Below, one piece after another: positions 1 through 8,372 of a DNA stretch of 64,000 bases. The stretch covers positions 422,088 to 486,087 of the forward strand of contig NZ_JAIVCC010000005.1 of NCBI RefSeq assembly GCF_020866905.1, written 5' to 3'. The notes under the pieces were generated by a model, which saw nothing but the letters and a program-made list of their open reading frames with translations, was not told the origin of the DNA and made no database searches. The stretch's first letter is position 1. Each line of letters opens with the position of its first letter. The DNA comes from Salinimicrobium sediminilitoris. GTDB lineage: Bacteria > Bacteroidota > Bacteroidia > Flavobacteriales > Flavobacteriaceae. The translations under genes and the position numbers were made by a program.

Positions 1-1
1 G

Positions 2-75
2 CTCCTCCTCTTGGGCTCGAACCAAGGACCCTCTGATTAACAGTCAGATGCTCTAACCAACTGAGCTAAGGAGGA
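2..75 (-). tRNA. tRNA-Asn (GTT), first copy
   Basis: Read on the minus strand this folds as a 74-nt cloverleaf. The acceptor stem TCCTCCT pairs with AGGAGGA, the D arm begins TTAGCTCAGTTGG, the anticodon loop contains GTT, and the T loop is TTCGAGC. The discriminator base is G. It duplicates the tRNA at 221-294 and is probably cotranscribed with it. The CCA end is not encoded as far as the window shows. Confidence 0.95.
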
Positions 76-131
76 ATTCCAATACGTCTTCAGTGTTATT
101 TTAAAAGGTCACTAACACCCTTTTTATTTTT

Positions 132-195
132 GCTCCTCCTCTTGGGCTTCCCTCGACTTAGCCTACGGCTTCACTCGGGATAGGCTTCTCGCCCA
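132..195 (-). repeat. tRNA-Asn 3' tail relic plus palindromic segment
   Basis: Positions 132-148 repeat exactly the last 17 nt of the two flanking tRNA-Asn genes (T-arm end plus acceptor 3' strand). The similarity then stops. The following 149-175 is an imperfect inverted repeat: TCCCTCGA pairs with TCACTCGGGA around GCC-TAC-GGC. This is a truncated tRNA copy or an attachment-site-like duplication, not a functional tRNA. Confidence 0.6.
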
Positions 196-220
196 ACAGA
201 AATTTGCATTTCAATTTAAG

Positions 221-294
221 CTCCTCCTCTTGGGCTCGAACCAAGGACCCTCTGATTAACAGTCAGATGCTCTAACCAACTGAGCTAAGGAGGA
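221..294 (-). tRNA. tRNA-Asn (GTT), second copy
   Basis: This is identical over the mature 74 nt to the copy at 2-75. It has acceptor TCCTCCT/AGGAGGA and anticodon GTT. It is the promoter-proximal copy of the tandem pair. Confidence 0.95.
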
Positions 295-318
295 ATTTCG
301 CAACCATTTTTGCGGTTG

Positions 319-326
319 CAAATATA
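319..326 (-). promoter_or_regulatory. Putative -7 box for the tRNA-Asn pair
   Basis: The minus strand reads TATATTTG, matching the Bacteroidetes -7 consensus TAnnTTTG, 25 nt upstream of the tRNA. The leader between them can form a small hairpin (GCAACC/GGTTGC, 300-319). No clear -33 element was identified. Confidence 0.45.
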
Positions 327-488
327 GTCGAAAATTTCTATTTCACTAAATAAAGAGTCAAAAAAGTGCGTCGGAATGAAATATTTTATTCCTGTTTATT
401 TTCCGGCCTGGATTCAATAAAAATCTACTCTCTAAAAACCTCGTAAAATTACAAATTCCTGAGGCTATCATTGAGTCGATTTAAGTCT

Positions 489-2294
489 TTAACTGTAAAT
501 CGACTGAATAAAATCCTGGTACTTCTCTATGATCGTTTTTCTTTTCAGCTTAAGGGTAGGAGTTAATTCCCCGCCTTCAATGGTCCACTCATTTGGAATT
601 AACCGGAATTTTTTGATCTGTTCTACCGGATTAAAATCCTGGTTGAATTTCGTGACAGATGCGCTAATCAATTCCCTCGCCTCGCTATCGTGCAGTACCT
701 TGTCGTTTCCGGGATAAGGTTTTTCCTGTTCTAAATACCATTTTTTCAAGGCTTCAAAAGCCGGGACCACCAGGGCTCCTACAAATTTTTGTAGTTCCCC
801 TACCACCATGATCTGCTCGATCCAGGGGCTCTCTACCATTTTATTTTCAATAGGCTGAGGTGCAACAAATTTTCCGCCGCTGGTTTTGATGAGTTCTTTC
901 TTTCGGTCAGTGATCTTCAGGAATTTTCCATCTATTATTTTTCCAATGTCGCCGGTACGCAGCCATTCTCCATCCATTACCTCTTCAGTAAGATCGGGTC
1001 TTTTATAATAGCCAATCATCACGTTTGGTCCTTTGCACAGAATTTCGCCATCTTCGGCTATTTTGACCTCAACATCCTTCAGCAGTGGTCCCACAGTGCC
1101 AAACATCCTGTTCTTTTCGTTGTAACGATTCCCGCTAATTATAGGTGAGGCTTCGGTGAGGCCGTAACCTTCCTGTATCACGATGTCGGCTGCAGTAAAG
1201 ATCTTCAGCAAACGTACCTGGCATGCAGCAGCTCCTGTAATGATAGATTTGATCTCACCACCAAGGGCCTCTCTCCATTTGCTGAAGATAAGCTTGTTGG
1301 CCAACGCGAGCTGCAACTTATAACTCAGGCTTTTTGGCTGATTGATCTCAAAACGCTCTGCCAGGTCCAGCGCCCAAAAGAATAGTTTCTTTTTAATTCC
1401 GGTTAGCTGATTTCCTTTGGCGAGAATGCCTTCGTAAATTTTCTCAAGAAGACGGGGGACAGTAGTAAAAAGAGTGGGTTTTACTTCCTTAAGGTTTGCA
1501 GCTATTGTATCCATACTTTCGGCATAATAGACCGCTGCCCCGCTGTAAAAGAAGCAATAGGTCGCCATGCGTTCAAAAGCATGGTTAAGCGGCAGGAAAC
1601 TTATCACCCTTTTTCCCTGAACTCCCACCTCCTGAATAACATCGGCAGCACCAAGGGAGTTACTAACGATGTTGCGGTGTGACAACATAACGCCTTTTGG
1701 AGTTCCCGTTGTTCCTGAAGTATAAAGAATACTGGCAAGATCTGTTTCTTTTACAGCCGCTTTTAGCTGTTGAACCTGAGACTTCATCTCTGGTGTAAGC
1801 TCCTTCATTAATTGAGTTAGTTGAGGTAGCTCGGGCACTTCCTTAAAAGAATAGACCTGCTGTAAAGCCGGTAAATTCTCCCTAATTTCTTTTATCTTTT
1901 TATAAAGAGATTCATCTCCAACGAAGATCATTTTTACACCTGCATCTTCCAGAATGAATTGCAATTCTTTAGTGGTAATATTTGGATAAACGGGAACAGA
2001 CACAGCCCCAATCTGCTGAATTGCCAAATCCACCATCATCCATTCGGGACAGTTCTGGCTAATGATTCCAATTTTGTCTTTTCCTTCTATGCTGTTGTCA
2101 CCTGCGGAAAATCCCATTTTCAAAAGTGAGGCACTTATTTGATCTGCTTTTTCACTCACTTCCCGGGTGCTGTATTTTCTCCACTCACCATTTTCTTTAG
2201 CAGCAAGCATATCGGGTAGGGGAAAATTCTCAAGTTGATAACTAAGGCAGTCAAAAAGCCGCATTGGATTTTGTTTAGATGCCATTTGGTTCAT
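489..2294 (-). CDS. Long-chain fatty-acid-CoA ligase (AMP-forming)
   Basis: This 601-residue protein belongs to the ANL superfamily, long-chain (FAA1/COG1022-like) branch. Members activate fatty acids to acyl-adenylate and then acyl-CoA on the cytoplasmic face of the inner membrane. The phosphate-binding motif YTSGTTGTPKGVMLSH is near residue 190, and an EGYGLTEASP motif near 375 is the adenylate-binding A5 region. 'GEWLRTGDIG' near 445 is the hinge/ribose-binding segment, and 'DRKKELIKTSGGKFVAP' near 467 is typical of the long-chain subfamily. Length is normal. Met4 (2285) is an equally possible start. The gene is monocistronic, with a 181-bp gap to proC upstream. Substrate chain length cannot be read from the sequence. 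Confidence 0.9.
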   Translation of the reverse strand: MNQMASKQNPMRLFDCLSYQLENFPLPDMLAAKENGEWRKYSTREVSEKADQISASLLKMGFSAGDNSIEGKDKIGIISQNCPEWMMVDLAIQQIGAVSVPVYPNITTKELQFILEDAGVKMIFVGDESLYKKIKEIRENLPALQQVYSFKEVPELPQLTQLMKELTPEMKSQVQQLKAAVKETDLASILYTSGTTGTPKGVMLSHRNIVSNSLGAADVIQEVGVQGKRVISFLPLNHAFERMATYCFFYSGAAVYYAESMDTIAANLKEVKPTLFTTVPRLLEKIYEGILAKGNQLTGIKKKLFFWALDLAERFEINQPKSLSYKLQLALANKLIFSKWREALGGEIKSIITGAAACQVRLLKIFTAADIVIQEGYGLTEASPIISGNRYNEKNRMFGTVGPLLKDVEVKIAEDGEILCKGPNVMIGYYKRPDLTEEVMDGEWLRTGDIGKIIDGKFLKITDRKKELIKTSGGKFVAPQPIENKMVESPWIEQIMVVGELQKFVGALVVPAFEALKKWYLEQEKPYPGNDKVLHDSEARELISASVTKFNQDFNPVEQIKKFRLIPNEWTIEGGELTPTLKLKRKTIIEKYQDFIQSIYS

Positions 2295-2414
2295 TTATCA
2301 TTTAAGTTATAAAAAATCTATTTTCTCCGGGCAGTTGTTTGGGACTATTCCGGGAGTGTAAAAATATCACATATTCAAATTAATAAGGCAGGGCAGCGCC
2401 TTTAAATATTGGAG

Positions 2415-2455
2415 AAAAAAAAGCCGGCAACGTTTTGAATAAAACACTGCCGGCT
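2415..2455 (-). terminator. Intrinsic terminator after proC
   Basis: On the minus strand AGCCGGCA pairs with TGCCGGCT around an AT-rich loop that itself contains GTTTT/AAAAC complementarity. An uninterrupted T run follows. It lies just downstream of the proC stop. Confidence 0.8.
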
Positions 2456-2475
2456 CAATATAGTTCTAAATTTTT

Positions 2476-3282
2476 CTAACTCTCTTCTCCAAGTTCTACT
2501 GCCCGGTCAAAAGCAGCATAGGCAGCCTCTTTGATCAATTCCTTTACATTATTGTCATCCATGGAATCCAGCGCTGCACGGGTAGTTCCTCCTTTTGAGG
2601 CCACCCTGTCCATCCATAGCGTAGGGGAAAGATCATTTTGGTTGAATAATTCCACTGCTCCTTCAAAGGTTTGGCTTACCAGTACCCGGGAATCGTGTTC
2701 CGAAAAGCCCATTTTAAGAGCTGCTTCCAGCATAGAGTTCATAAAGTAGAAAACATATGCGGGACCACTACCCGATATTCCTGTCGAGGCATCAATAAAG
2801 TTCTCGTTTTTAACATGAATGGACTCTCCGGTTGTATCGAGAAGATTTCTTATCATAAGCAATTCCACTCTTGAGACTTCTTTACTCTCGGTGTAGGAGG
2901 TAACTCCTTTTCCTACCTGGGCAGGTAGATTTGGCATTGACCTTACAACTTTTGAAATTCCAAGGCCTTCCTGAATCCTGCCAATGGTAACTCCGGCCAT
3001 TAAAGAAACAGCAATTTGTTCTTTATGCATCAATGGCTTCATTCTCTCAAATAGTTCTTCGCTGTGAAAAGGTTTTACAGCAATAAAAACCACATCGGCT
3101 TCGGGTAAGGCGTCTTCGAGTTTTTCATGAACATCAAAAATTCCCATATCCTTCAGCAGAACGGTCTTGTCTGGCGACACATCATAAATCATCAGCTTTC
3201 GCCTGTTTAAAAATGTCGATGATGCCATCCCTTCTGCGTAGGTAAGGCCCATATTTCCTCCTCCAATAACTAAAACTTTCAT
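2476..3282 (-). CDS. proC: Pyrroline-5-carboxylate reductase
   Basis: This 268-residue protein catalyses the last step of proline synthesis, NAD(P)H-dependent reduction of 1-pyrroline-5-carboxylate, in the cytoplasm. The N-terminal Rossmann motif is VIGGGNMG (residues 5-12). 'VFIAVKPFH' near 65 and 'SLMAGVTI' near 94 are P5CR signatures. The dimerisation domain carries the family signature around 'GISGSGPAYVFYFM' (about 169) and 'SKGGTTRAALDSM' (about 228). Length is typical. A terminator follows directly, so it is probably a single-gene transcript. Confidence 0.95.
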   Translation of the reverse strand: MKVLVIGGGNMGLTYAEGMASSTFLNRRKLMIYDVSPDKTVLLKDMGIFDVHEKLEDALPEADVVFIAVKPFHSEELFERMKPLMHKEQIAVSLMAGVTIGRIQEGLGISKVVRSMPNLPAQVGKGVTSYTESKEVSRVELLMIRNLLDTTGESIHVKNENFIDASTGISGSGPAYVFYFMNSMLEAALKMGFSEHDSRVLVSQTFEGAVELFNQNDLSPTLWMDRVASKGGTTRAALDSMDDNNVKELIKEAAYAAFDRAVELGEES

Positions 3283-3536
3283 TACTTTAATATTTTGTAG
3301 AGTTTGTGCAAAGACTGTACAGGATCGCTCCTGAAGATAATAAATTCCGAAGTTTCTTTTCTGAATTCCCTTAATCCCTTTAATAATCAGGCCTATACCA
3401 TATTTTTCTCTTCTAATCTAACCCCGACATTTCGTCAATAACCTGAAAAGGCGTCAGTATCTGAAGCACTTCAGCAGGAAAACTTATGAGTTTAATTAAT
3501 ATATTTGGTCAAAACCGAATAAAATCTAAATTTCAC

Positions 3537-5087
3537 ATGAAAAAAATTTCAGGAATTCTATTTTTCTGTTTTCTCCTGATAGGAAACATTTCCGTAGCAC
3601 AGGAAGATCCTGTGATTGCAAGAATCATACAGGAGGCTGAGGAAAATTCAAAATTGGAAAATCTTGCACATTCGTTAATTGACAGCATTGGTCCCAGACT
3701 TGTAGGCACGCCAGAGATGAAAAACTCTCACGATTGGGTGGCAAAGAAGTACAAGAGCTGGGGTATTGAAGCCGAAAATCAGCAGTATGGTACCTGGCGT
3801 GGTTGGGAGCGTGGCATTACTCATATTGACCTTGTAGAGCCAAGATTACGCACGCTGCAAGGGAGGCAACTGGCCTGGAGCCCTTCAACCGGAAAAAAAG
3901 GTGTAACCGCTGAGGTGGTACTACTGCCTGAAGCTTCTGATTCTACTGCTTTTGCCAATATGCTTTCTAAGGTTAAAGGAAAATTTGTAATGATCTCAGT
4001 AAACGAAGCTACCGGAAGGCCTCCATATAACTGGGAAGAATGGGCTACTGAAAAGTCCTGGGAAAAGATGCAGAAGACTATAAAAGAAACCGATTCCCTT
4101 TGGAGAGATCGAATTGAAAAAACAGGTTATGGCTACCGGGAATTACCTGGAGCACTTGAAAAGGCAGGGGCTGCAGGAATTGTAACTTCAAACTGGTCTC
4201 ATGGTTTTGGTGCGAATAAGATTTTTGGTGGATACACCAGTGAAATCCCCACTATAGACCTTAACTTGGAGGATTATGGCTTGCTGTACCGACTAGCCGA
4301 AAATGGTAGCGCTCCAAAAATAAAAGTAGTTGCTGAATCTAAAGATCTTGGAGAAGTACCTACGTTTAATACTATTGCAAGAATTAAAGGCAGTGAAAAA
4401 CCTGAGGAATATATTATTCTTTCAGCGCACCTTGACTCCTGGGATGGAGGAACCGGTGCTACAGATAATGGTTCCGGCACAATAGTAATGATGGAAACCA
4501 TGAGAATTCTTAAAAAACTTTATCCCAATCCAAAACGCACCATTATTGCCGGGCATTGGGGAGGTGAAGAGCAAGGTTTGAATGGTTCACGCGCTTTTGT
4601 AAAAGACAATCCCGAAATTGTGGATAATGTTCAGGCCTTATTCAATCAGGATAATGGCACCGGAAGAGTTAAGAATATTAATGGACAGGGTTTCCTTCAC
4701 TCCTACGATTATATAGGAAGATGGTTGGAGCCGGTTCCGCAGGAAATTAAGGGTGAAATTGAAACTACCTTCCCCGGGATTCCATCAAGTGGGGGAACTG
4801 ATCACGCTGCTTTTGTAGCAGCCGGTGCGCCTGCATTTATGCTTAATTCCTTAAACTGGTCTTACTGGGACTATACCTGGCACACTAATTTAGATACTTA
4901 CGATAAGCTCGTTTTTGATGATGTTAGAAGCAATGTGATCTTAACTGCAATTTTAACTTATATGGCGAGTGAAGACCCTGAAACGACTTCCCGTGAAAGG
5001 AGGATTCTTCCGGTTAGCAGAAGAACCGGAGAGCAAATGACCTGGCCTGAGCCTAGAGATGCTAACCGTAAGGGAGGATTGGACTAA
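3537..5087 (+). CDS. Secreted M28-family zinc peptidase
   Basis: I chose the ATG at 3537 because it begins a clean signal peptide (MKKISGILFFCFLLIGNISVAQ). The upstream in-frame ATG at 3486 would add 17 unlikely residues. The mature part resembles M28 / carboxypeptidase-Q-like enzymes: an inserted PA domain, then 'SAHLDSWDGGTGATDNGSG' (first zinc ligands His and Asp), 'GHWGGEEQGLNGSRAF' (Glu-Glu base and ligand), a further Asp in 'FNQDNGTGR', and a final His in 'GGTDHAAF'. All expected ligands are present, so an active periplasmic or exported aminopeptidase or dipeptidase is likely. A strong terminator follows. The exact substrate is unknown. Confidence 0.88.
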   Translation: MKKISGILFFCFLLIGNISVAQEDPVIARIIQEAEENSKLENLAHSLIDSIGPRLVGTPEMKNSHDWVAKKYKSWGIEAENQQYGTWRGWERGITHIDLVEPRLRTLQGRQLAWSPSTGKKGVTAEVVLLPEASDSTAFANMLSKVKGKFVMISVNEATGRPPYNWEEWATEKSWEKMQKTIKETDSLWRDRIEKTGYGYRELPGALEKAGAAGIVTSNWSHGFGANKIFGGYTSEIPTIDLNLEDYGLLYRLAENGSAPKIKVVAESKDLGEVPTFNTIARIKGSEKPEEYIILSAHLDSWDGGTGATDNGSGTIVMMETMRILKKLYPNPKRTIIAGHWGGEEQGLNGSRAFVKDNPEIVDNVQALFNQDNGTGRVKNINGQGFLHSYDYIGRWLEPVPQEIKGEIETTFPGIPSSGGTDHAAFVAAGAPAFMLNSLNWSYWDYTWHTNLDTYDKLVFDDVRSNVILTAILTYMASEDPETTSRERRILPVSRRTGEQMTWPEPRDANRKGGLD

Positions 5088-5123
5088 AAAGAGTCAAGAA
5101 ACAAGAATTTTATGAAAGCAATT

Positions 5124-5160
5124 AAGCTGCAGAAAAATTAAATTTTCTGCAGCTTTTTTA
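5124..5160 (+). terminator. Intrinsic terminator after the M28 peptidase
   Basis: The arms AAGCTGCAGAAAA and TTTTCTGCAGCTT pair almost perfectly and are followed by TTTTTA. It lies 37 nt after the stop codon. Confidence 0.85.
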
Positions 5161-5176
5161 TTTCTGTTTGAGAGCC

Positions 5177-5256
5177 AGATTTGTCAAAGTTTTATCCGTT
5201 ATGAACGAAAGCATATTTTATAATCAGATTTCATGAAAAGGAACTTTGGTAAATCT
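5177..5256 (-). repeat. 80-bp inverted-repeat element (copy of the 47-kb family)
   Basis: The ends are inverted repeats, AGATTTGTCAAAGTT and AACTTTGGTAAATCT, exactly 80 bp apart outer edge to outer edge. Read on the minus strand, the end sequences and parts of the interior (CCTTTTCAT near one end, AAAACTTTG near the other) align with the elements at 47024-47104 and 47301-47381. It is non-coding and MITE- or REP-like. Its interior is diverged, so this is an old copy. Confidence 0.55.
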
Positions 5257-5325
5257 TTTAGCAGGCTTCAGGGAAAATCTAAAGCTGCTAAGGTGTCAAT
5301 AATGGCATTTTTTGACTAGCTCATT

Positions 5326-5850
5326 TTATTTCAGGTTGAGAGCTTTCTTGCCTTCGCTGACTTCTTTACACGCTTTTTCAAAAAGGATTGGATCGCCACC
5401 TACAAGAACTCTGGTGAGTTTATCCATTTCGGAGAGATATTTAGGGCCGAAGCTGGGATTGTTTTTAACGATGTCGGGAGTATTATCAATGACATCTGCC
5501 AGTTTAATGGTCTTTGCCTCATTGCTGATGGTTGCCTGTCGCTCCACCTCCTTATCTTTTCTCCTGCGCCGGTTTAAATGGGGATATTTCTCTGTTACAT
5601 ATTCATCTGTAAGTTCTTCTACCAGCTGAGCCACTTTATTTCCAAACTTCTTTTTGATCTCTTCAATTTCCACCGGCGTATCTTCCACCACATCATGCAG
5701 GTATGCCGCGCAGATCATTTCGGTAGTATGAGAAACAGTACGAACGGTCTCTGCAACTCTTTTAGGATGTTCTATGTAGAGTTCTTCAGAATATTTTCGC
5801 AGTTGTTCTCCATGTGCCTTCCGTGCAAACTCTAAGGCTTTCTCTTCCAT
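5326..5850 (-). CDS. HD-domain protein, MESH1/SpoT hydrolase-like
   Basis: This 174-residue protein is nearly all HD domain. The motifs follow the RelA/SpoT hydrolase and small MESH1-like (p)ppGpp hydrolase pattern: His13 in AHGEQLRKY, 'YIEHP' with His28, 'AAYLHDVVEDT' with His52-Asp53 and Glu56-Asp57, and a later Asp in 'IKLADVIDN' near 120. No synthetase, TGS or ACT domain is present, so any (p)ppGpp role would be hydrolysis only. The role is inferred from the family; other nucleotide phosphates are possible substrates. The gene stands alone between two convergent or spaced neighbours. Confidence 0.75.
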   Translation of the reverse strand: MEEKALEFARKAHGEQLRKYSEELYIEHPKRVAETVRTVSHTTEMICAAYLHDVVEDTPVEIEEIKKKFGNKVAQLVEELTDEYVTEKYPHLNRRRRKDKEVERQATISNEAKTIKLADVIDNTPDIVKNNPSFGPKYLSEMDKLTRVLVGGDPILFEKACKEVSEGKKALNLK

Positions 5851-6028
5851 ATCTTTTATTTTTAAAATAGGGAATTTTTTTGAAGTTGGAAAAGAGGGAA
5901 TAAGAAAGAGGCCCTTAAAAAGTGAGTAAAATCGTTATTCTGAATTTATTTCAGAATCATTAATGCACGAGAACCTGAAATTAGTTCAGGCTCATACATA
6001 ATTTGATTTACTTTTTAAGCACCTCCTA

Positions 6029-6041
6029 AAATGTCATTTTG
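6029..6041. repeat. AAAATGNCATTTT palindrome, intergenic copy
   Basis: The sequence is AAAATGTCATTTT with center T. It lies 5 nt beyond the stop codon of the lipoprotein gene at 6046-6414. It is one of 11 exact copies in the window. Confidence 0.8.
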
Positions 6042-6045
6042 GGAA

Positions 6046-6414
6046 CTATTGGTTTAGAGGCGCTCCCACAGGAATTGAACAGTCATGCCCCGGTTCTCCA
6101 TGTGCAGGATTCACGCTTGGGGTTTGATCTACCCTAATAGGCGAAACCGAAGTTGATGGCAACTGGCTGGTAGGAGTAGGGTTGGGAGTACTTCCCGCAC
6201 TGGCATTCAATGGTGCCCCAACCGGAAGATCACACCTGTGGCCCGGCAAACCATGAGCAGGGTTCACCTGTACTTCTTCGGTTCCTTCGGCTTTAGAAGT
6301 GGTTTCGGTAGTTTCCTGTGGTGTAGCTTCGGCAGTCTTCTCTTCGTCTTTGCAGGAAACCATAAGGATCAATCCCAGGACAACTATGATGTAATTAAGC
6401 TTTAAATTTTTCAT
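6046..6414 (-). CDS. Small lipoprotein with duplicated NPAHGxPGHxCxxPVGAPLN motif
   Basis: This 122-residue protein has a lipoprotein signal (LGLILMVSC, lipidated Cys21). A Thr/Glu-rich linker follows, then two copies of a near-identical 20-residue block, at about 52-71 and 102-121, separated by a Pro/Thr/Ser-rich spacer. Each block carries His-x4-His and Cys in the order H, GHxC. The protein ends right after the second block. I do not recognise a characterised function. The conserved His/Cys set could bind a metal or heme, or be a surface-attachment motif (inference). It lies 6 nt downstream of the DUF1028 gene and is probably cotranscribed with it. Confidence 0.75.
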   Translation of the reverse strand: MKNLKLNYIIVVLGLILMVSCKDEEKTAEATPQETTETTSKAEGTEEVQVNPAHGLPGHRCDLPVGAPLNASAGSTPNPTPTSQLPSTSVSPIRVDQTPSVNPAHGEPGHDCSIPVGAPLNQ

Positions 6415-6420
6415 TTCAAT

Positions 6421-7413
6421 TTATTTTATGAGGTTCAGTAATTCTTGTGACGGGATGTTAAGGAGCCCTGCAGACGGTAATCTACGGGGCATTTCCTTCC
6501 AGTTTTCATCTTCTTTAAAAACAGCTTCAAAAATGGGTTTTGCTTCGTCCATTCTTCCGCTGTTTGCGAGTGCTACTGCAGTCCAGTACTGCATTTCCAG
6601 GTTATCGGGAAACAATTCCATAGCATTCCCATATTCTTCCAGGGCTTTGTCTACTTTATTCGCTTCCATTGCCAGGTCACCCCGGTTCATGAATTCATAG
6701 GCGCGGGCAACCTTCAGCAAACGTTCAAGTTCTACCAGGGGTTGTTCATGATCGTCCACGCGAAGGTCGATCTTTTTTTCTTCCCATGCATTCTCCACTT
6801 TCTTGGGACCAACAACCAGGATTGCAGCCGACTGACTTCCGCGGATATCTCCCCCGGCAGCCTCGGCAGCCTGAAGCACTTTTAAGACTCTTTCGGCCAG
6901 TGGTAGTTTGGCATTGTCTAGGAATGCCTTTTGCATAGCAGGAACTACAGTGGCATTGAGCATCATATTAGCCTGAACGGAATAATTTTGTCCGGTGATA
7001 TGATCTGCAGCTTCCACGCAGTTTTCGCCCGTATGTGCAGCAGTGTTTCCTGAAGTATCCAAAAATGCCACCTGGCGGTACTCTTTTCCTTCATCTTGTG
7101 CCAGCAAAATACCTAATGCTTCTGAAGGTTGTTTCCCCTGTTCCATTAGCTCCAGCCCTTGAGGCCCATAAGCCGGGTTGACAAAGGATTGGGTTGCAAC
7201 CACTCCCACCCCCGATTTTCCCCAGGACACAATTGAACCAACAGAAAACCAGTGACTCTGTACTCCCACAGCCATTTCTCCGGTTTCCGCATCTCTTGCC
7301 ACTATGGAATAAGTATGTGCAAAAGCATCTTTCATGATCTCAGGATTTTTAGTCTGAGAATATACGGAAGTGCAGCAAAAGATGGCAAGTAGAGAAAGGA
7401 TCTTCATGATCAA
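6421..7413 (-). CDS. Secreted DUF1028 (Ntn-hydrolase-like) protein with TPR-like tail
   Basis: The 330-residue protein starts with a signal peptide (MIMKILSLLAIFCCTSVYSQ; Met3 is an alternative start). Residues about 30-215 match the DUF1028 family, which has an Ntn-hydrolase-type fold: 'HTYSIVARDAETGEMAVGVQSHWFSVGS', 'GVGVVATQSFVNPAYG' and 'GGDIRGSQSAA'. The last 110 residues look like tetratricopeptide helices (AYEFMNRGDLAMEANKVDKA, NLEMQYWTAVALANSGR). DUF1028 enzymology is not firmly established; amide hydrolysis is the inferred chemistry. The tail suggests a protein partner. The downstream gene, 6 nt away, is the His/Cys-motif lipoprotein. Confidence 0.85.
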   Translation of the reverse strand: MIMKILSLLAIFCCTSVYSQTKNPEIMKDAFAHTYSIVARDAETGEMAVGVQSHWFSVGSIVSWGKSGVGVVATQSFVNPAYGPQGLELMEQGKQPSEALGILLAQDEGKEYRQVAFLDTSGNTAAHTGENCVEAADHITGQNYSVQANMMLNATVVPAMQKAFLDNAKLPLAERVLKVLQAAEAAGGDIRGSQSAAILVVGPKKVENAWEEKKIDLRVDDHEQPLVELERLLKVARAYEFMNRGDLAMEANKVDKALEEYGNAMELFPDNLEMQYWTAVALANSGRMDEAKPIFEAVFKEDENWKEMPRRLPSAGLLNIPSQELLNLIK

Positions 7414-7511
7414 ATAATTTTTTTAAATGTAATAAATATTCCTTTATCGGCTTTTCATACTTCCTTCTCTAAAATTTTAGGATTAAAGACCGATAACTTA
7501 TCGGAAGTTTT

Positions 7512-7519
7512 TAAATTTG
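7512..7519 (+). promoter_or_regulatory. Putative -7 box for tRNA-Arg
   Basis: TAAATTTG matches TAnnTTTG and ends 10 nt before the tRNA 5' end. Confidence 0.5.
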
Positions 7520-7529
7520 CACCCCATCC

Positions 7530-7601
7530 GGCCTCGTAGTTCAATGGATAGAATAGTAGTTTCCTAAACTGTAGATCCAAGTTCGATTCTTGGCGAGGCT
7601 A
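7530..7601 (+). tRNA. tRNA-Arg (CCT)
   Basis: A 72-nt cloverleaf: acceptor GGCCTCG pairs with CGAGGCT (one G-U pair), the D arm is GTTC/GAAT, the anticodon loop TTCCTAA reads CCT, and the T arm is CCAAG/CTTGG around TTCGATT. The anticodon stem has two wobble pairs. The discriminator is A. A terminator follows. Confidence 0.93.
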
Positions 7602-7623
7602 CTTTAATTTTTAAAGTTAATAC

Positions 7624-7658
7624 AACCCTGTTGATCTTGTTTTGACAGGGTTTTTTAT
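7624..7658 (+). terminator. Terminator after tRNA-Arg
   Basis: AACCCTGT pairs with ACAGGGTT across a 12-nt loop and is followed by a T run. Confidence 0.75.
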
Positions 7659-7694
7659 TCTGAACAGTTGAGAGTTTCACAAGAAAATTTACAT

Positions 7695-8222
7695 CTAATT
7701 CCTTACATCCTCCAATAGCCACTCTTCAACTTGCTTTTCTTCCTCCTGATGATGTAATACTGAAATATCTCCTGTAGTTTCAAAAACTACTGCCTTTACC
7801 TGTGACAGCCTTATTACATTTGCTTCCCGCAGTTTTGCACGCAGGTCACCTTTTGTAACCCTGGCCTTTTTCAAATTTTCTTCCAGAACCTCTGACCCGT
7901 TCATTAATAGAAAAGGTTTATTCTCTACAATATGTCCAAAAAAAGGAAACCTTCTGAAGTAAGCGACCAACTGTTGCAGAAGGTAGATTGATGCCAAACC
8001 AATAATTCCCGTTGTGAGGCTTACAGAAGCTAAAAGAAGCGTACTGCCTACAATAGATCCAATTGCGATGGTCATGGCAAAGTCGAAACTCGACATCTTT
8101 GAGAAACTACGTTTCCCCGCGATCCTGGTGAAAAGTATCACTGTAAAATAGATGCCAACTGCCGATAAAAATACAGCCAATAAAGATCCTGCTGATACGC
8201 CGAAGTACTTGTCCATATCCAA
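7695..8222 (-). CDS. DUF421 (YetF-like) membrane protein
   Basis: This 175-residue protein has three hydrophobic helices in the first 90 residues. 'FTRIAGKRSFSKMSSFDFAMTIAIGS' is the recognisable DUF421 signature. A short cytoplasmic domain ('NKPFLLMNGSEVLEENLKKARVTKGDLRAKLREANV') corresponds to the YetF small domain. Length and motif order are typical. The family's biochemical role is not known. It has no evident operon partners; it is convergent with tRNA-Arg and divergent from the flavocytochrome gene. Confidence 0.85.
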   Translation of the reverse strand: MDMDKYFGVSAGSLLAVFLSAVGIYFTVILFTRIAGKRSFSKMSSFDFAMTIAIGSIVGSTLLLASVSLTTGIIGLASIYLLQQLVAYFRRFPFFGHIVENKPFLLMNGSEVLEENLKKARVTKGDLRAKLREANVIRLSQVKAVVFETTGDISVLHHQEEEKQVEEWLLEDVRN

Positions 8223-8372
8223 AAGTTTATTCCAAGATAGTAATTCTAATGTTCAATGGAACAAGTCTTGGAGAGGTCTTTGGCTAAATTCATATGTTGA
8301 ACAGACAAATTGATATATGTCATGTATTAAAATGTCACTGCTCCTTAATTTTAAGTTCTTTATTCTCAATAA

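Noticed and set aside
5234-5320. 28-codon ORF (MKRNFGKSF..., basic peptide) upstream of the HD gene region
   Set aside because: It overlaps the end of the 80-bp repeat and a near-copy of the palindrome, and has no promoter or conservation evidence. It is probably a chance ORF.
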